Shown here: positions 1 to 5,999 of the stretch, one piece after another
Numbering within the stretch: the stretch's first letter is position 1
How the letters are laid out: every line of letters starts with the position of its first letter
Source: an uncultured Altererythrobacter sp.
GTDB lineage: Bacteria > Pseudomonadota > Alphaproteobacteria > Sphingomonadales > Sphingomonadaceae
Direction: 5' to 3'
Assembly (NCBI GenBank): GCA_946886175.1
Contig: CAMPIA010000046.1
Location: 1 to 8,326 of the forward strand
DNA length: 8,326 nucleotides
Notes under the pieces: generated by a model
The model's database searches: none
What the model was told of the DNA's origin: nothing
What the model saw: only the letters and a program-made list of their open reading frames with translations
Position numbers and translations under genes: made by a program

Positions 1-134
1 CTGCCGTCGCTGCGCTTCTCGGGCTTGGGCAGCGTGCCTTCGCGGGCGAAGGCGACGATGTCCGCGCGCAGCTGTTCGACCGACTCGTCGTAGAGCCGGG
101 TGAGATCTTCGATGATTTTTTCCGGTGATTCCAT
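1..134 (-). CDS. amn: AMP nucleosidase, N-terminal part (cut by window edge)
   Basis: Only the first 44 codons are inside the window; the gene continues past position 1. AMP nucleosidase hydrolyses AMP to adenine and ribose 5-phosphate and acts in purine salvage in the cytoplasm. The visible part, beginning MESPEKIIEDLTRLYDESVE and continuing through VAFAREGTLPKPEKRSDG, aligns from memory with the start of E. coli Amn, which has LDALYEQSVVALRNAI, then a short GELP segment and an ARKQGLF segment. The match is to the N-terminal regulatory domain, so no catalytic residues are visible. The ATG at 134-132 has no Shine-Dalgarno sequence; a promoter-like pair lies immediately upstream, so the mRNA may be leaderless. 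The gene follows rplI on the same strand but lies beyond a terminator, so it is probably a separate transcript. The assignment rests on a short segment but the pattern is specific. Confidence 0.75.
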   Translation of the reverse strand, partial: MESPEKIIEDLTRLYDESVEQLRADIVAFAREGTLPKPEKRSDG

Positions 135-140
135 CTGCGG

Positions 141-169
141 CCAATAGCGCCGGTTGGATGACATTTCAA
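141..169 (-). promoter_or_regulatory. Putative promoter of the AMP nucleosidase gene
   Basis: Read on the minus strand, TTGAAA (169-164) is followed by a 17-bp spacer and TATTGG (146-141). The ATG begins 6 nt after the second box, so transcription would start at or next to the start codon. The -35 box matches the sigma-70 consensus at five of six positions; the -10 box is weaker. This is inferred from motif and spacing only. Confidence 0.4.
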
Positions 170-189
170 AGGCTGGCGGTGGGGGCGAA

Positions 190-231
190 TCCAAAAGAAA
201 AGGGCGCGGCCTCGGGTGAGGTCGCGCCCTT
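190..231 (-). terminator. Intrinsic terminator of the rpsF-rpsR-rplI operon
   Basis: On the minus strand the transcript forms AAGGGCGCG (231-223) paired with CGCGCCCTT (208-200), extended after one C-A mismatch by CCTC paired with GAGG around a 4-nt loop. The stem is followed at once by a T-rich run, TTCTTTTGG (199-191). It begins 22 nt after the rplI stop codon. This is the classic Rho-independent shape and should separate the ribosomal operon from the downstream AMP nucleosidase gene. Confidence 0.85.
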
Positions 232-253
232 CGCTTGTCGGTTGAGAAGCGGT

Positions 254-913
254 TCAGCCGTCCTTGGCTTCGTCCGCGTCCGCGTTCTCGATTTCGTTGC
301 CGTCCATGTCGACCGGGGTCGGGGTCTCGAGCATGTCGGCCGGGATTTCGCCCGGCTCGAGCGTGGGATCGACGGCGTTGGCCTCGGCCATTTCCTCGAT
401 TTCCCTCTGCTCGTCTTCGAACATCTGCGCGATCACGTCGACGCCCTGGCTCTGCAACTCGGCCTCGTCATCCGAACGGGCGACGTTCGCCTTCACGGTG
501 ACGTGGACTTCGGGGTGCAGCGCGATCGTGACCTCGTGCATGCCGAGCTCCTTGATCGGGTGACCCATGACGACCTGCTTCTTGTCGATCTCGTGGCCCT
601 TGTCGGCGAGACCCGCGACGATGTCGCGAACGTTCACCGAACCGTAGAGCTGGCCGGCGTTCGAAGCCGCACGGATCAGCACGATCTCGACGCCGTCGAC
701 CTTCTCGCCCTGCGTCTCGGCATCGCCGCGGCGCTCCGCGTTGTCCTTTTCCAGACGTTCGCGGTTGGCTTCGAAGACCTTCTTGTTGGCGTCGTTGGCG
801 CGCAGCGCCTTCTTCTGCGGCAACAGGAAGTTGCGCGCATAGCCGTCCTTCACCGCGACGACGTCGCCGATGTTGCCGAGGTTCCCGATGCGTTCGAGGA
901 GGATGATATCCAT
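254..913 (-). CDS. rplI: 50S ribosomal protein bL9 with acidic C-terminal extension
   Basis: bL9 binds 23S rRNA near the base of the L1 stalk and helps maintain reading-frame fidelity. The 219-residue product starts [20 protein letters not shown] and has the family signature of the N-terminal RNA-binding domain, including [13 protein letters not shown] at about residues 24-36. A linker helix (about 40-75) leads to the C-terminal domain (about 76-147), with [13 protein letters not shown] near its end. Residues 148-219 are extra compared with the roughly 150-residue E. coli protein; this tail has about 25 Asp/Glu and only two Lys/Arg. The ATG at 913 is preceded by GGGGAG at good spacing. It is the last gene of the rpsF-rpsR-rplI operon, 13 nt after the rpsR stop, and is followed by a terminator. 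The identity is certain; the role of the tail is not known from the sequence. Confidence 0.97.
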   Translation of the reverse strand: MDIILLERIGNLGNIGDVVAVKDGYARNFLLPQKKALRANDANKKVFEANRERLEKDNAERRGDAETQGEKVDGVEIVLIRAASNAGQLYGSVNVRDIVAGLADKGHEIDKKQVVMGHPIKELGMHEVTIALHPEVHVTVKANVARSDDEAELQSQGVDVIAQMFEDEQREIEEMAEANAVDPTLEPGEIPADMLETPTPVDMDGNEIENADADEAKDG

Positions 914-926
914 GGTCAGTCTCCCC

Positions 927-1151
927 TCACTTCACGATGTACGACAGCAGGCCGATGTGGCGCGCGCGCTTGATCGCCTTGGCGAGCTCGCGCTGCTTCT
1001 TCGCGCTGACGGCGGTGATACGGCTGGGGACGATCTTGCCCCGCTCGGACATGAAGCCCTGGAGCAGGCGCACGTCCTTGTAGTCGATCGTGGGGGCGTT
1101 CTTGCCCGCGAACGGGCAGGACTTGCGGCGGCGGAAAAACGGGCGGGCCAT
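927..1151 (-). CDS. rpsR: 30S ribosomal protein bS18
   Basis: bS18 is a small-subunit platform protein that binds 16S rRNA as a heterodimer with bS6. The 74-residue product has the usual basic N-terminus [14 protein letters not shown], then the family core [19 protein letters not shown] (about residues 22-40), [20 protein letters not shown] (about 42-61) and the ending [13 protein letters not shown]. Its length is normal for the family. Its start codon shares one base with the rpsF stop codon (TGATG), which implies translational coupling and roughly equal output of the two partner proteins. rplI follows 13 nt downstream. Nothing unusual is seen. Confidence 0.98.
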   Translation of the reverse strand: MARPFFRRRKSCPFAGKNAPTIDYKDVRLLQGFMSERGKIVPSRITAVSAKKQRELAKAIKRARHIGLLSYIVK

Positions 1152-1516
1152 CAGTCGCGCTCCTCACGGTCGCCGCGGCGCTTGCGATCGCGGTCGTTCT
1201 TGCGCATCATCACGCTCGGGCCGCCCTCGTGCTCGTCGACACGGACGGTCATGTAGCGGATGACGTCTTCGTTGATGCGGGTCTGGCGCTCGAGCTCTTC
1301 CACCACGGCGCCGGGGCCTTCGATGTTGAGCAGCACGAAGTGCGCCTTGCGGTTGCGGTCGATCTTGTACGCGAGGCTCTTGAGGCCCCAGGTCTCGGTC
1401 TTGGTGACCTTGCCTTCGTTCTGCTCGACGATTTCGGTGGCGGTTGCCGCCAGCGCATCGACCTGAGCCTGGCTCAGATCCTGACGCGCGAGAAAGACAT
1501 GCTCGTAAAGAGCCAT
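1151..1516 (-). CDS. rpsF: 30S ribosomal protein bS6
   Basis: bS6 is the platform partner of bS18 in the 30S subunit. The product is 121 residues from [16 protein letters not shown]. It shows the bS6 ferredoxin-like fold signatures [20 protein letters not shown] (about residues 40-59), [10 protein letters not shown] (about 60-69) and [20 protein letters not shown] (about 74-93). A charged, Arg/Lys-rich tail ends in [13 protein letters not shown]. The reading frame stays open upstream to 1654, but the ATG at 1516 was chosen because it matches the family N-terminus and is preceded by a purine-rich AAGGAAG. It is the first gene of the operon and overlaps rpsR by one base. Confidence 0.97.
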   Translation of the reverse strand: MALYEHVFLARQDLSQAQVDALAATATEIVEQNEGKVTKTETWGLKSLAYKIDRNRKAHFVLLNIEGPGAVVEELERQTRINEDVIRYMTVRVDEHEGGPSVMMRKNDRDRKRRGDREERD

Positions 1517-1558
1517 CTTCGCTTCCTTCGCTCTGTAATGCCGATCGCTGGCTGATCC

Positions 1559-1600
1559 GCGGGATTGCGGGGCCCCTCCGGCTTTCTTCAATCCCCCCGC
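1559..1600 (-). promoter_or_regulatory. Hairpin in the rpsF 5' leader, possible bS6:bS18 binding site
   Basis: In the minus-strand transcript GGGATTG (1595-1589) pairs with CAATCCC (1567-1561), flanked by GC/GC across a bulge of G residues. The apical part contains GCCGGAGGGGCC. It lies 42 nt upstream of the rpsF start. In many bacteria the rpsF leader carries a structured site, with a conserved CCG, that is bound by the S6:S18 complex for autoregulation. The stem is seen in the sequence; its equivalence to that site is inferred and the consensus was not tested. Confidence 0.3.
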
Positions 1601-1621
1601 ACGTGGTGCAAGGAAGGCGCG

Positions 1622-1649
1622 CACATAGCGCCATAGCGGCCGAATGCAA
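1622..1649 (-). promoter_or_regulatory. Putative promoter of the rpsF operon
   Basis: On the minus strand TTGCAT (1649-1644) and TATGTG (1627-1622) are separated by 16 bp. Transcription would begin around 1615, giving a leader of about 100 nt that contains the hairpin at 1559-1600. It lies in the 204-bp gap between rpsF and the divergent DUF808 gene. The boxes are imperfect and the call rests on position and spacing. Confidence 0.4.
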
Positions 1650-1720
1650 GGCAAAGCTTGGGCTTGTGCGGCGGGAACGCAGGCGGCAGGGCGGCGTAAG
1701 GTAGCGAAACAGGAGGATCA

Positions 1721-2662
1721 ATGCCCGGCGGATTGGTAGCGCTGCTCGACGACGTTTCGGTGATCGCGCGCACCGCGGCCGCCTCGATCGACGATGTCGG
1801 GATCGCGGCGGGCCGCGCCGGGTCGAAGGCGGCCGGGGTGGTGATCGACGATGCGGCGGTGACCCCGTCCTACGTCACCGGCCTCTCGCCCAAGCGCGAA
1901 TTGCCGATCATCTGGAAGATCACCAAGGGCAGCCTGAAGAACAAGCTGTTGATCTTGCTGCCCGGCGCGCTGCTGCTGAGCCAGTTCCTTCCTTCCGCGA
2001 TCGTGTTCGTGCTGATGCTGGGCGGCGCCTACCTCAGCTACGAGGGCGCCGAGAAGGTGATGGAGAAGCTCGGCGGCGCCAAGCACGGCAAAACGCTGGA
2101 AGATCCGATCGAGGACCCGGCGGCGTTCGAGAAACAGCGTGTCTCGGGCGCGATCCGGACCGACCTGATCCTATCGGCGGAGATCATGGCGATCACGCTC
2201 AACGAAGTCACGGCGGAAGATTTCATGACCCGCGCCGCGGTGCTCGCGGTGGTCGGCGTGGCGATCACCGTGGTCGTCTATGGCGCGGTGGCGCTGATCG
2301 TGAAGATGGACGACGTCGGGCTGCATCTGGCGGAGAAGCGCGCAGCGGCGGCGCAGGTTGTGGGGCGTTTCCTGTTACGCGCGATGCCGGTGCTGCTCGT
2401 CGCGCTGTCGTTCATCGGAACGATCGCGATGCTATGGGTCGGCGGCGGGATCATTCTGCACGCTCTTCACGAGCTGGGGCTGCATAACCCTGCCGATGCC
2501 GCGCATGGATTGCAGCACGCGGTGGAAGAGGTTTCGGGCGGCCTCGGCGGCGTGCTCGGCTGGGCGACTTATGCGGCCATTTCCGCGCTGGTGGGCCTGG
2601 TGCTGGGCGCCGCGATCGCATTCGTGCTGCACAAGGTCCTGAAATTCGGCGACGCGCACTAG
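1721..2662 (+). CDS. DUF808 / YedI family inner-membrane protein
   Basis: The 313-residue product matches the DUF808 family (E. coli YedI), a group of multi-pass inner-membrane proteins of unknown biochemical role. Shared blocks recognised from memory are LLDDVSVIARTAA (about residues 8-20), AAGVVIDDAAV (about 37-47), LSPKRELPIIWKITKGSLKNK (about 55-75), GGAYLSYEGAEKV (about 101-113), FEKQRVSGAIRTDLILSAEI (about 136-155) and VKMDDVGLHLAEK (about 194-206). Hydrophobic, probably membrane-spanning stretches lie at about 76-105, 172-194, 217-247 and 280-304. The ATG is preceded by AGGAGG with a 4-nt gap, an excellent ribosome-binding site. It stands alone: divergent from rpsF and convergent with the Mur ligase gene, with only 29 bp between the two stop codons. 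No clear promoter was found in the 1650-1720 gap. Confidence 0.93.
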   Translation: MPGGLVALLDDVSVIARTAAASIDDVGIAAGRAGSKAAGVVIDDAAVTPSYVTGLSPKRELPIIWKITKGSLKNKLLILLPGALLLSQFLPSAIVFVLMLGGAYLSYEGAEKVMEKLGGAKHGKTLEDPIEDPAAFEKQRVSGAIRTDLILSAEIMAITLNEVTAEDFMTRAAVLAVVGVAITVVVYGAVALIVKMDDVGLHLAEKRAAAAQVVGRFLLRAMPVLLVALSFIGTIAMLWVGGGIILHALHELGLHNPADAAHGLQHAVEEVSGGLGGVLGWATYAAISALVGLVLGAAIAFVLHKVLKFGDAH

Positions 2663-2691
2663 CCGGATTGCGCCCGCCTGCGACCGCAAGC

Positions 2692-4119
2692 TCAGCCTAG
2701 CCGGTCGAACAGGTCGTGCGCGAACTCGCTCAGGGTATCGTCGCGCGCGCCCATGATCACGACGCGGTCGTTGGGCCGGGCGACGCAGGCGATGCGATCG
2801 CCGCAGGCCTTGCGGCTGGGGATATATTCGGCCTGGCCGCCGGCCTGCTCGATCAGCCGCACGATCCGCTCGCTGCCTTCGCTGCGGTCGGTGGTGCCGC
2901 CGTAATAGACCGGGTCGCACAGGATCGTGCGGTCTTCGGGGCCGAGCTCGCGGGCGAAAGTCGCGGCCAGCTCGGCGCCCATCTGGCGCAGCGGGCCGTA
3001 GCCGTGGGGCTGGAAGAACGCGATCACGCGGCCTTCGTGCGCCTTGAGCGTGCGCAGGGTGGCGGCGCACTTCTCGGGGTTGTGGCCGAAGTCGTCGATC
3101 ACCGTGACGCCGGCCGCAGTCACGCCGATCAGGTCGAAGCGGCGCGCGAGGCCCTTGAACTCCGCCAGCGCGGCGACCGATGCCGCGACCGGCACCCCGG
3201 CGGCGGCGGCGGCGGCGATCGCGGCGAGCGCATTCGACAGGTTGTGCCGCCCGGGCATCGCGAGCGTCAGCGCATGCTGGCTGCCGCTATGGCGATCGAC
3301 GACCATGGCCGCCTGGCGGATCGGCCCTTCGGCGATCGAGCCTGCGACGACACCGATCTGCGCCATGTCCTGCTCGACACCGAAGGTGATCGCCTCGTTC
3401 GCGCGCGGCAGCAGGGCGAGCGCTTCGGGATCGTCGGCGTTGACCACCGCGATGCGGCTGCGCGCGAGGAAATCGCCGAACAACTGGCGCAGCTCGTCCA
3501 TGCCCTTGTGATCGAGGCTGACGTTAAGCAGCACGCCCACCGCGGGGCGGTAGAGTGCGATCGAGCCGTCGCTTTCGTCGACTTCGCTGACATAGACGCT
3601 GCGCCCGCCGACCAGCGCGCTGGCGTGCGGCTGTTCCTCGGTGACGAAGTTCTTCATCACCGCGCCGTTCATCACCGTCGGATCGCGCCCCGCGGCGTGC
3701 ATGATCCAGCCGAGCATGCCGGTGACGGTCGACTTCCCGCTCGTGCCCGCGACCGCGAGCCCGGCGCCGGCGGTGTTGAACAGGATCGAGTTCAGTTCGG
3801 CGCGGGTCATCCGGAGGCAGCCGAGCTCGCCCGCGCGGCCGATCTCGGGCACGCTGTCCTCGACCGCGGCCGAGGCGACCAGGATCTGGTCCTGCGAGAC
3901 GATCCCGCTGCCGTCCTGCGGATGGAGCGCGAAGCCCTGCGTTTCGAGCGCGGCGAATTTCTCGGGCGTATGGCCCTGGTCGCGGCTGCGATCGCTGCCG
4001 GCGACCTCGGCTCCGCGGCCCTGGACGATCTGCGCCAGCGGCAGCATGCCAGAGCCGCCGATGCCGCAGAAGAAGAAGGGTCGGGCGAAAAGCTCTTCCG
4101 GGGAGGGGAAATCCTGCAT
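2692..4119 (-). CDS. MurC/Mpl-like Mur ligase (UDP-N-acetylmuramate peptide ligase family)
   Basis: A 475-residue cytoplasmic ATP-dependent ligase of the Mur family. The N-terminal UDP-sugar binding domain has GIGGSGM (19-25) and GSD (41-43). The central ATPase domain has the P-loop AGTSGKST (124-131), VDESDGS (180-186) and NVSLDHKG (199-206). PGRHNLSNALAA (289-300) follows; the C-terminal domain has RRFD (327-329 region), DDFGHNPEK (342-350) and FQPHGYGPLRQM (369-380). The order matches MurC, but the P-loop has Ser where MurC and Mpl normally have His, and the MurC motif QPHRY is QPHGYGPLRQM here. Adjacent ldcA favours a recycling role like Mpl, which attaches a tripeptide to UDP-MurNAc, but the substrate cannot be read from the sequence. 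The start at 4119 matches the family N-terminus; it has no strong ribosome-binding site. Upstream in-frame sequence lies opposite ldcA and is not coding. Confidence 0.85.
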   Translation of the reverse strand: MQDFPSPEELFARPFFFCGIGGSGMLPLAQIVQGRGAEVAGSDRSRDQGHTPEKFAALETQGFALHPQDGSGIVSQDQILVASAAVEDSVPEIGRAGELGCLRMTRAELNSILFNTAGAGLAVAGTSGKSTVTGMLGWIMHAAGRDPTVMNGAVMKNFVTEEQPHASALVGGRSVYVSEVDESDGSIALYRPAVGVLLNVSLDHKGMDELRQLFGDFLARSRIAVVNADDPEALALLPRANEAITFGVEQDMAQIGVVAGSIAEGPIRQAAMVVDRHSGSQHALTLAMPGRHNLSNALAAIAAAAAAGVPVAASVAALAEFKGLARRFDLIGVTAAGVTVIDDFGHNPEKCAATLRTLKAHEGRVIAFFQPHGYGPLRQMGAELAATFARELGPEDRTILCDPVYYGGTTDRSEGSERIVRLIEQAGGQAEYIPSRKACGDRIACVARPNDRVVIMGARDDTLSEFAHDLFDRLG

Positions 4120-4126
4120 CGGGCGT

Positions 4127-4155
4127 TCGGTATGCAGTTGTCTTGCCGGACACAA
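4127..4155 (-). promoter_or_regulatory. Putative promoter of the Mur ligase gene
   Basis: On the minus strand TTGTGT (4155-4150) and the weak box TACCGA (4132-4127) are 17 bp apart. The start codon at 4119 comes 7 nt later, so the transcript would have almost no leader. It shares the 54-bp gap with the opposite promoter of ldcA. Confidence 0.3.
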
Positions 4156-4167
4156 GATGGCTAGTCG
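4138..4167 (+). promoter_or_regulatory. Putative promoter of the ldcA-like gene
   Basis: TTGTCT (4138-4143) and TAGTCG (4162-4167) are separated by 18 bp, and the ATG at 4174 follows 6 nt later. No Shine-Dalgarno sequence precedes this ATG, consistent with a leaderless start. The spacer region contains the -35-like box of the opposite gene, so the two promoters would interleave. Only motif evidence is available. Confidence 0.3.
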
Positions 4168-4173
4168 TCGCAC

Positions 4174-5001
4174 ATGACACGCATCGCCATCTGCGCCCCC
4201 GGCAAGCGGCTCGAGCGCGAGCACGCCGATGCGGCGCTCGATCTCGCAGCGGCCGAGTTTCCCGGCGTCGAGCTGCTGTTCCACAAGCAATGTTTCGAGC
4301 GCCACGGGCACTTCGCGGGCGACGATGCGACGCGGCTCGCGGCGCTGCTCGAATGCGCGAACGATCGCGAGGTCGATGCGGTATGGTTCGCGCACGGCGG
4401 TTACGGCTCGAACCGGATCGCGGCCGAGGCGGCGGCGCATATGGAGCCGGCGGCGAGAGGCAAGACCTTCCTCGGCTATTCGGACACCGGCTATCTGCTG
4501 GCGGCGCTCTACAAGGCGGGCATCGGGAGCCCGGTGCACGGGCCGATGGTGGCCGATGTGCGGCGCGAGGGGGGTAGCGCTGCGGTGCGCCGAGCGCTCG
4601 GGTGGCTGACCGGCAGCGACGAAGGGCTGGAACACGCGCTCGACGAACGGCCGGCGGCCGCGTTCAACCTCATGACGCTGGCGATGATCTGCGGCACCGA
4701 GCTGATGCCCGACTTGAGCGGTCACGTGGTCATGGTCGAGGAGGTGTCCGAACATCTCTACGCGGTCGACCGGCTGTTTTTCCATATCAGCCAGCATCTG
4801 CGCGGCATCGCGGGCCTGCGGCTCGGCCGCATCTCGGACGTGCCGGAGAACGACCGCCCGTTCGGCACGAGCGAGGAAGACATCGCGCGCTACTGGTGCG
4901 AGCGCGGGGGTATTCCGTACTTGGGCTTCGCCGATATCGGCCACGACGCGGGCAACCGGATCGTGCCGTTCGGGGTTGCTCGCACGCCGCGCGGGGCATA
5001 G
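4174..5001 (+). CDS. ldcA: S66-family LD-carboxypeptidase (muramoyltetrapeptide carboxypeptidase)
   Basis: LdcA-type serine peptidases remove the terminal D-Ala from muropeptide tetrapeptides in the cytoplasm, giving tripeptides that can be reused in cell-wall recycling. The 275-residue product has no signal peptide. It starts MTRIAICAPGKRL, like the usual family opening with A-P. The S66 triad can be placed: nucleophile Ser103 in FLGYSDTGY (99-107), Glu189 in VVMVEEVSEHLYAVDR (185-200) and His257 in FADIGHDAGNRIVPFG (252-267). The block AHGGYGSNRI (73-82) corresponds to the family's RGGYG segment, with His in place of the usual Arg. The length is slightly short for the family. It is divergent from the Mur ligase, its likely functional partner, and 25 bp upstream of fabD on the same strand, so it may be co-transcribed with fabD. 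Confidence 0.88.
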   Translation: MTRIAICAPGKRLEREHADAALDLAAAEFPGVELLFHKQCFERHGHFAGDDATRLAALLECANDREVDAVWFAHGGYGSNRIAAEAAAHMEPAARGKTFLGYSDTGYLLAALYKAGIGSPVHGPMVADVRREGGSAAVRRALGWLTGSDEGLEHALDERPAAAFNLMTLAMICGTELMPDLSGHVVMVEEVSEHLYAVDRLFFHISQHLRGIAGLRLGRISDVPENDRPFGTSEEDIARYWCERGGIPYLGFADIGHDAGNRIVPFGVARTPRGA

Positions 5002-5026
5002 GCGGCGCCGCGACAAGGAGACTGAC

Positions 5027-5962
5027 ATGCGTGCATTCGTTTTTCCCGGGCAGGGCAGCCAGAAGGTCGGCATGGGCGCCGAACTGGCCGACGCCAGCGC
5101 CGCCGCGCGCGAGGTGTTCCAAGAGGTCGACGAGGCGTTGGGGCAGAGTCTCTCCAAGATCATGCGCGAGGGGCCCGAGGATCAGCTCACGCTGACCGAG
5201 AACGCGCAACCGGCGATCATGGCCAACGCCATCGCCACGTTGCGGGTGCTCGAGCGCGAGTTCGGGGTGACGCTGGCGGACAAGGGCGATTGCGTCGCCG
5301 GTCACTCGCTTGGCGAATATACAGCGCTCTGCGCGGTCGGCGCGTTCTCGCTCGCCGACACTGCACGGCTGCTCAAGCTGCGCGGACAGGCGATGCAGGC
5401 GGCAGTGCCGGTGGGCCAGGGTGCGATGTGCGCGCTGCTGGGCGCCGATCTCGAGAAGGCGCAGGCGCTTGCCGAGGCCGCCGCTGAGGGTGAAGTGTGC
5501 CAGGTCGCCAACGACAACGATCCGGGCCAGGTAGTGCTTTCGGGCCACAAGGGCGCGATCGAGCGCGCGGCGGGCATGGTCAAGGACTTCGAGATCAAGC
5601 GCGGCGTGCTGCTGCCGGTCTCCGCGCCGTTCCACTGCGACCTGATGCAGCCTGCCGCCGACGCCATGGCCGAAGCGCTGGGCGAGACCCCGCCGGTCGC
5701 CTTCATCCTGCCGCTCTACGCCAACGTGACCGCCGCTGCGGTGACCGACCCGGCCGAGGAGCAGCGCCTGCTGGTCGATCAGGTCACCGGCCGAGTTCGC
5801 TGGCGCGAAAGCGTCCTCGCCATGCGCGCGGCGGGCGTCGAACATTTCGTCGAGCTGGGAGGCAAGGTCCTAAGCCCGATGATCGGCCGCATCGACAAGG
5901 ACGCGCAGACCACCAGCGTGGTGGCCATGACGGATATCGAAGCGCTGGCGAAGGGGATTTGA
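5027..5962 (+). CDS. fabD: Malonyl-CoA:ACP transacylase
   Basis: FabD moves the malonyl group from CoA to acyl carrier protein, providing the extender unit for fatty-acid synthesis. The 311-residue product begins MRAFVFPGQGSQKVGMG, the family hallmark. The nucleophile is Ser94 in GHSLGEY (92-98). Arg119 in LRGQAM, His203 in APFHCDLM (200-207) and Gln252 in DQVTGRVRW (251-259) complete the active site, each two residues beyond the E. coli numbering. The NVT motif is at 233-235. The frame is open upstream to 4976, but the ATG at 5027 has AAGGAG six bases before it and matches the family start. Length is normal. A short gap after ldcA suggests co-transcription. A repeat-bounded cassette begins at the base after its TGA stop and separates it from fabG. 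Confidence 0.97.
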   Translation: MRAFVFPGQGSQKVGMGAELADASAAAREVFQEVDEALGQSLSKIMREGPEDQLTLTENAQPAIMANAIATLRVLEREFGVTLADKGDCVAGHSLGEYTALCAVGAFSLADTARLLKLRGQAMQAAVPVGQGAMCALLGADLEKAQALAEAAAEGEVCQVANDNDPGQVVLSGHKGAIERAAGMVKDFEIKRGVLLPVSAPFHCDLMQPAADAMAEALGETPPVAFILPLYANVTAAAVTDPAEEQRLLVDQVTGRVRWRESVLAMRAAGVEHFVELGGKVLSPMIGRIDKDAQTTSVVAMTDIEALAKGI

Positions 5963-5988
5963 GATTCACGCGGAGACGCAGAGACGCG
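5963..5988 (+). repeat. Left inverted repeat of the GxxExxY cassette
   Basis: It begins GATTCACGCGGAGACGC and continues A, GAGACGCG. It matches the reverse complement of 6395-6420 at 25 of 26 positions. Inside it, an 8-bp unit CGCGGAGA is repeated in tandem three times at 5969-5992, with A for G in the middle copy. The outer end abuts the fabD stop codon. Confidence 0.9.
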
Positions 5989-5999
5989 GAGAGGGAGCG

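Noticed and set aside
125..973. Plus-strand frame of 282 codons opposite rplI
   Set aside because: It is the shadow of rplI; low-complexity composition and no recognisable motif.
1517..1654. Longer bS6 starting at 1654
   Set aside because: The extra 46 residues are unlike any bS6 and cover the leader hairpin and the promoter-like site. The ATG at 1516 matches the family start.
2663..2691. Bidirectional terminator between the DUF808 gene and the Mur ligase gene
   Set aside because: Only a very short stem (TGCG/CGCA) with no T run is visible, too weak to call.
2716..4164. Long plus-strand open frame (482 codons) opposite the Mur ligase
   Set aside because: Its translation is rich in His, Arg, Asp and Ala with no domain order, typical of the antisense of a GC-rich gene. 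The minus strand has clear Mur ligase motifs throughout.
4976..5026. Longer FabD starting at 4976
   Set aside because: It would overlap the end of ldcA, while the ATG at 5027 has AAGGAG in front and the conserved MRAFVFPGQGSQ start.
4120..5163. Upstream in-frame extension of the Mur ligase frame
   Set aside because: It lies opposite ldcA and fabD, both well supported, and shows no homology. The family N-terminus begins at 4119.
4787..5845. Minus-strand frame of 352 codons opposite ldcA and fabD
   Set aside because: Antisense shadow without motifs; fabD has all its catalytic residues on the plus strand.
5969..5992. CRISPR-like array
   Set aside because: The 8-bp units are contiguous with no spacers and too short; they are part of the inverted repeat.
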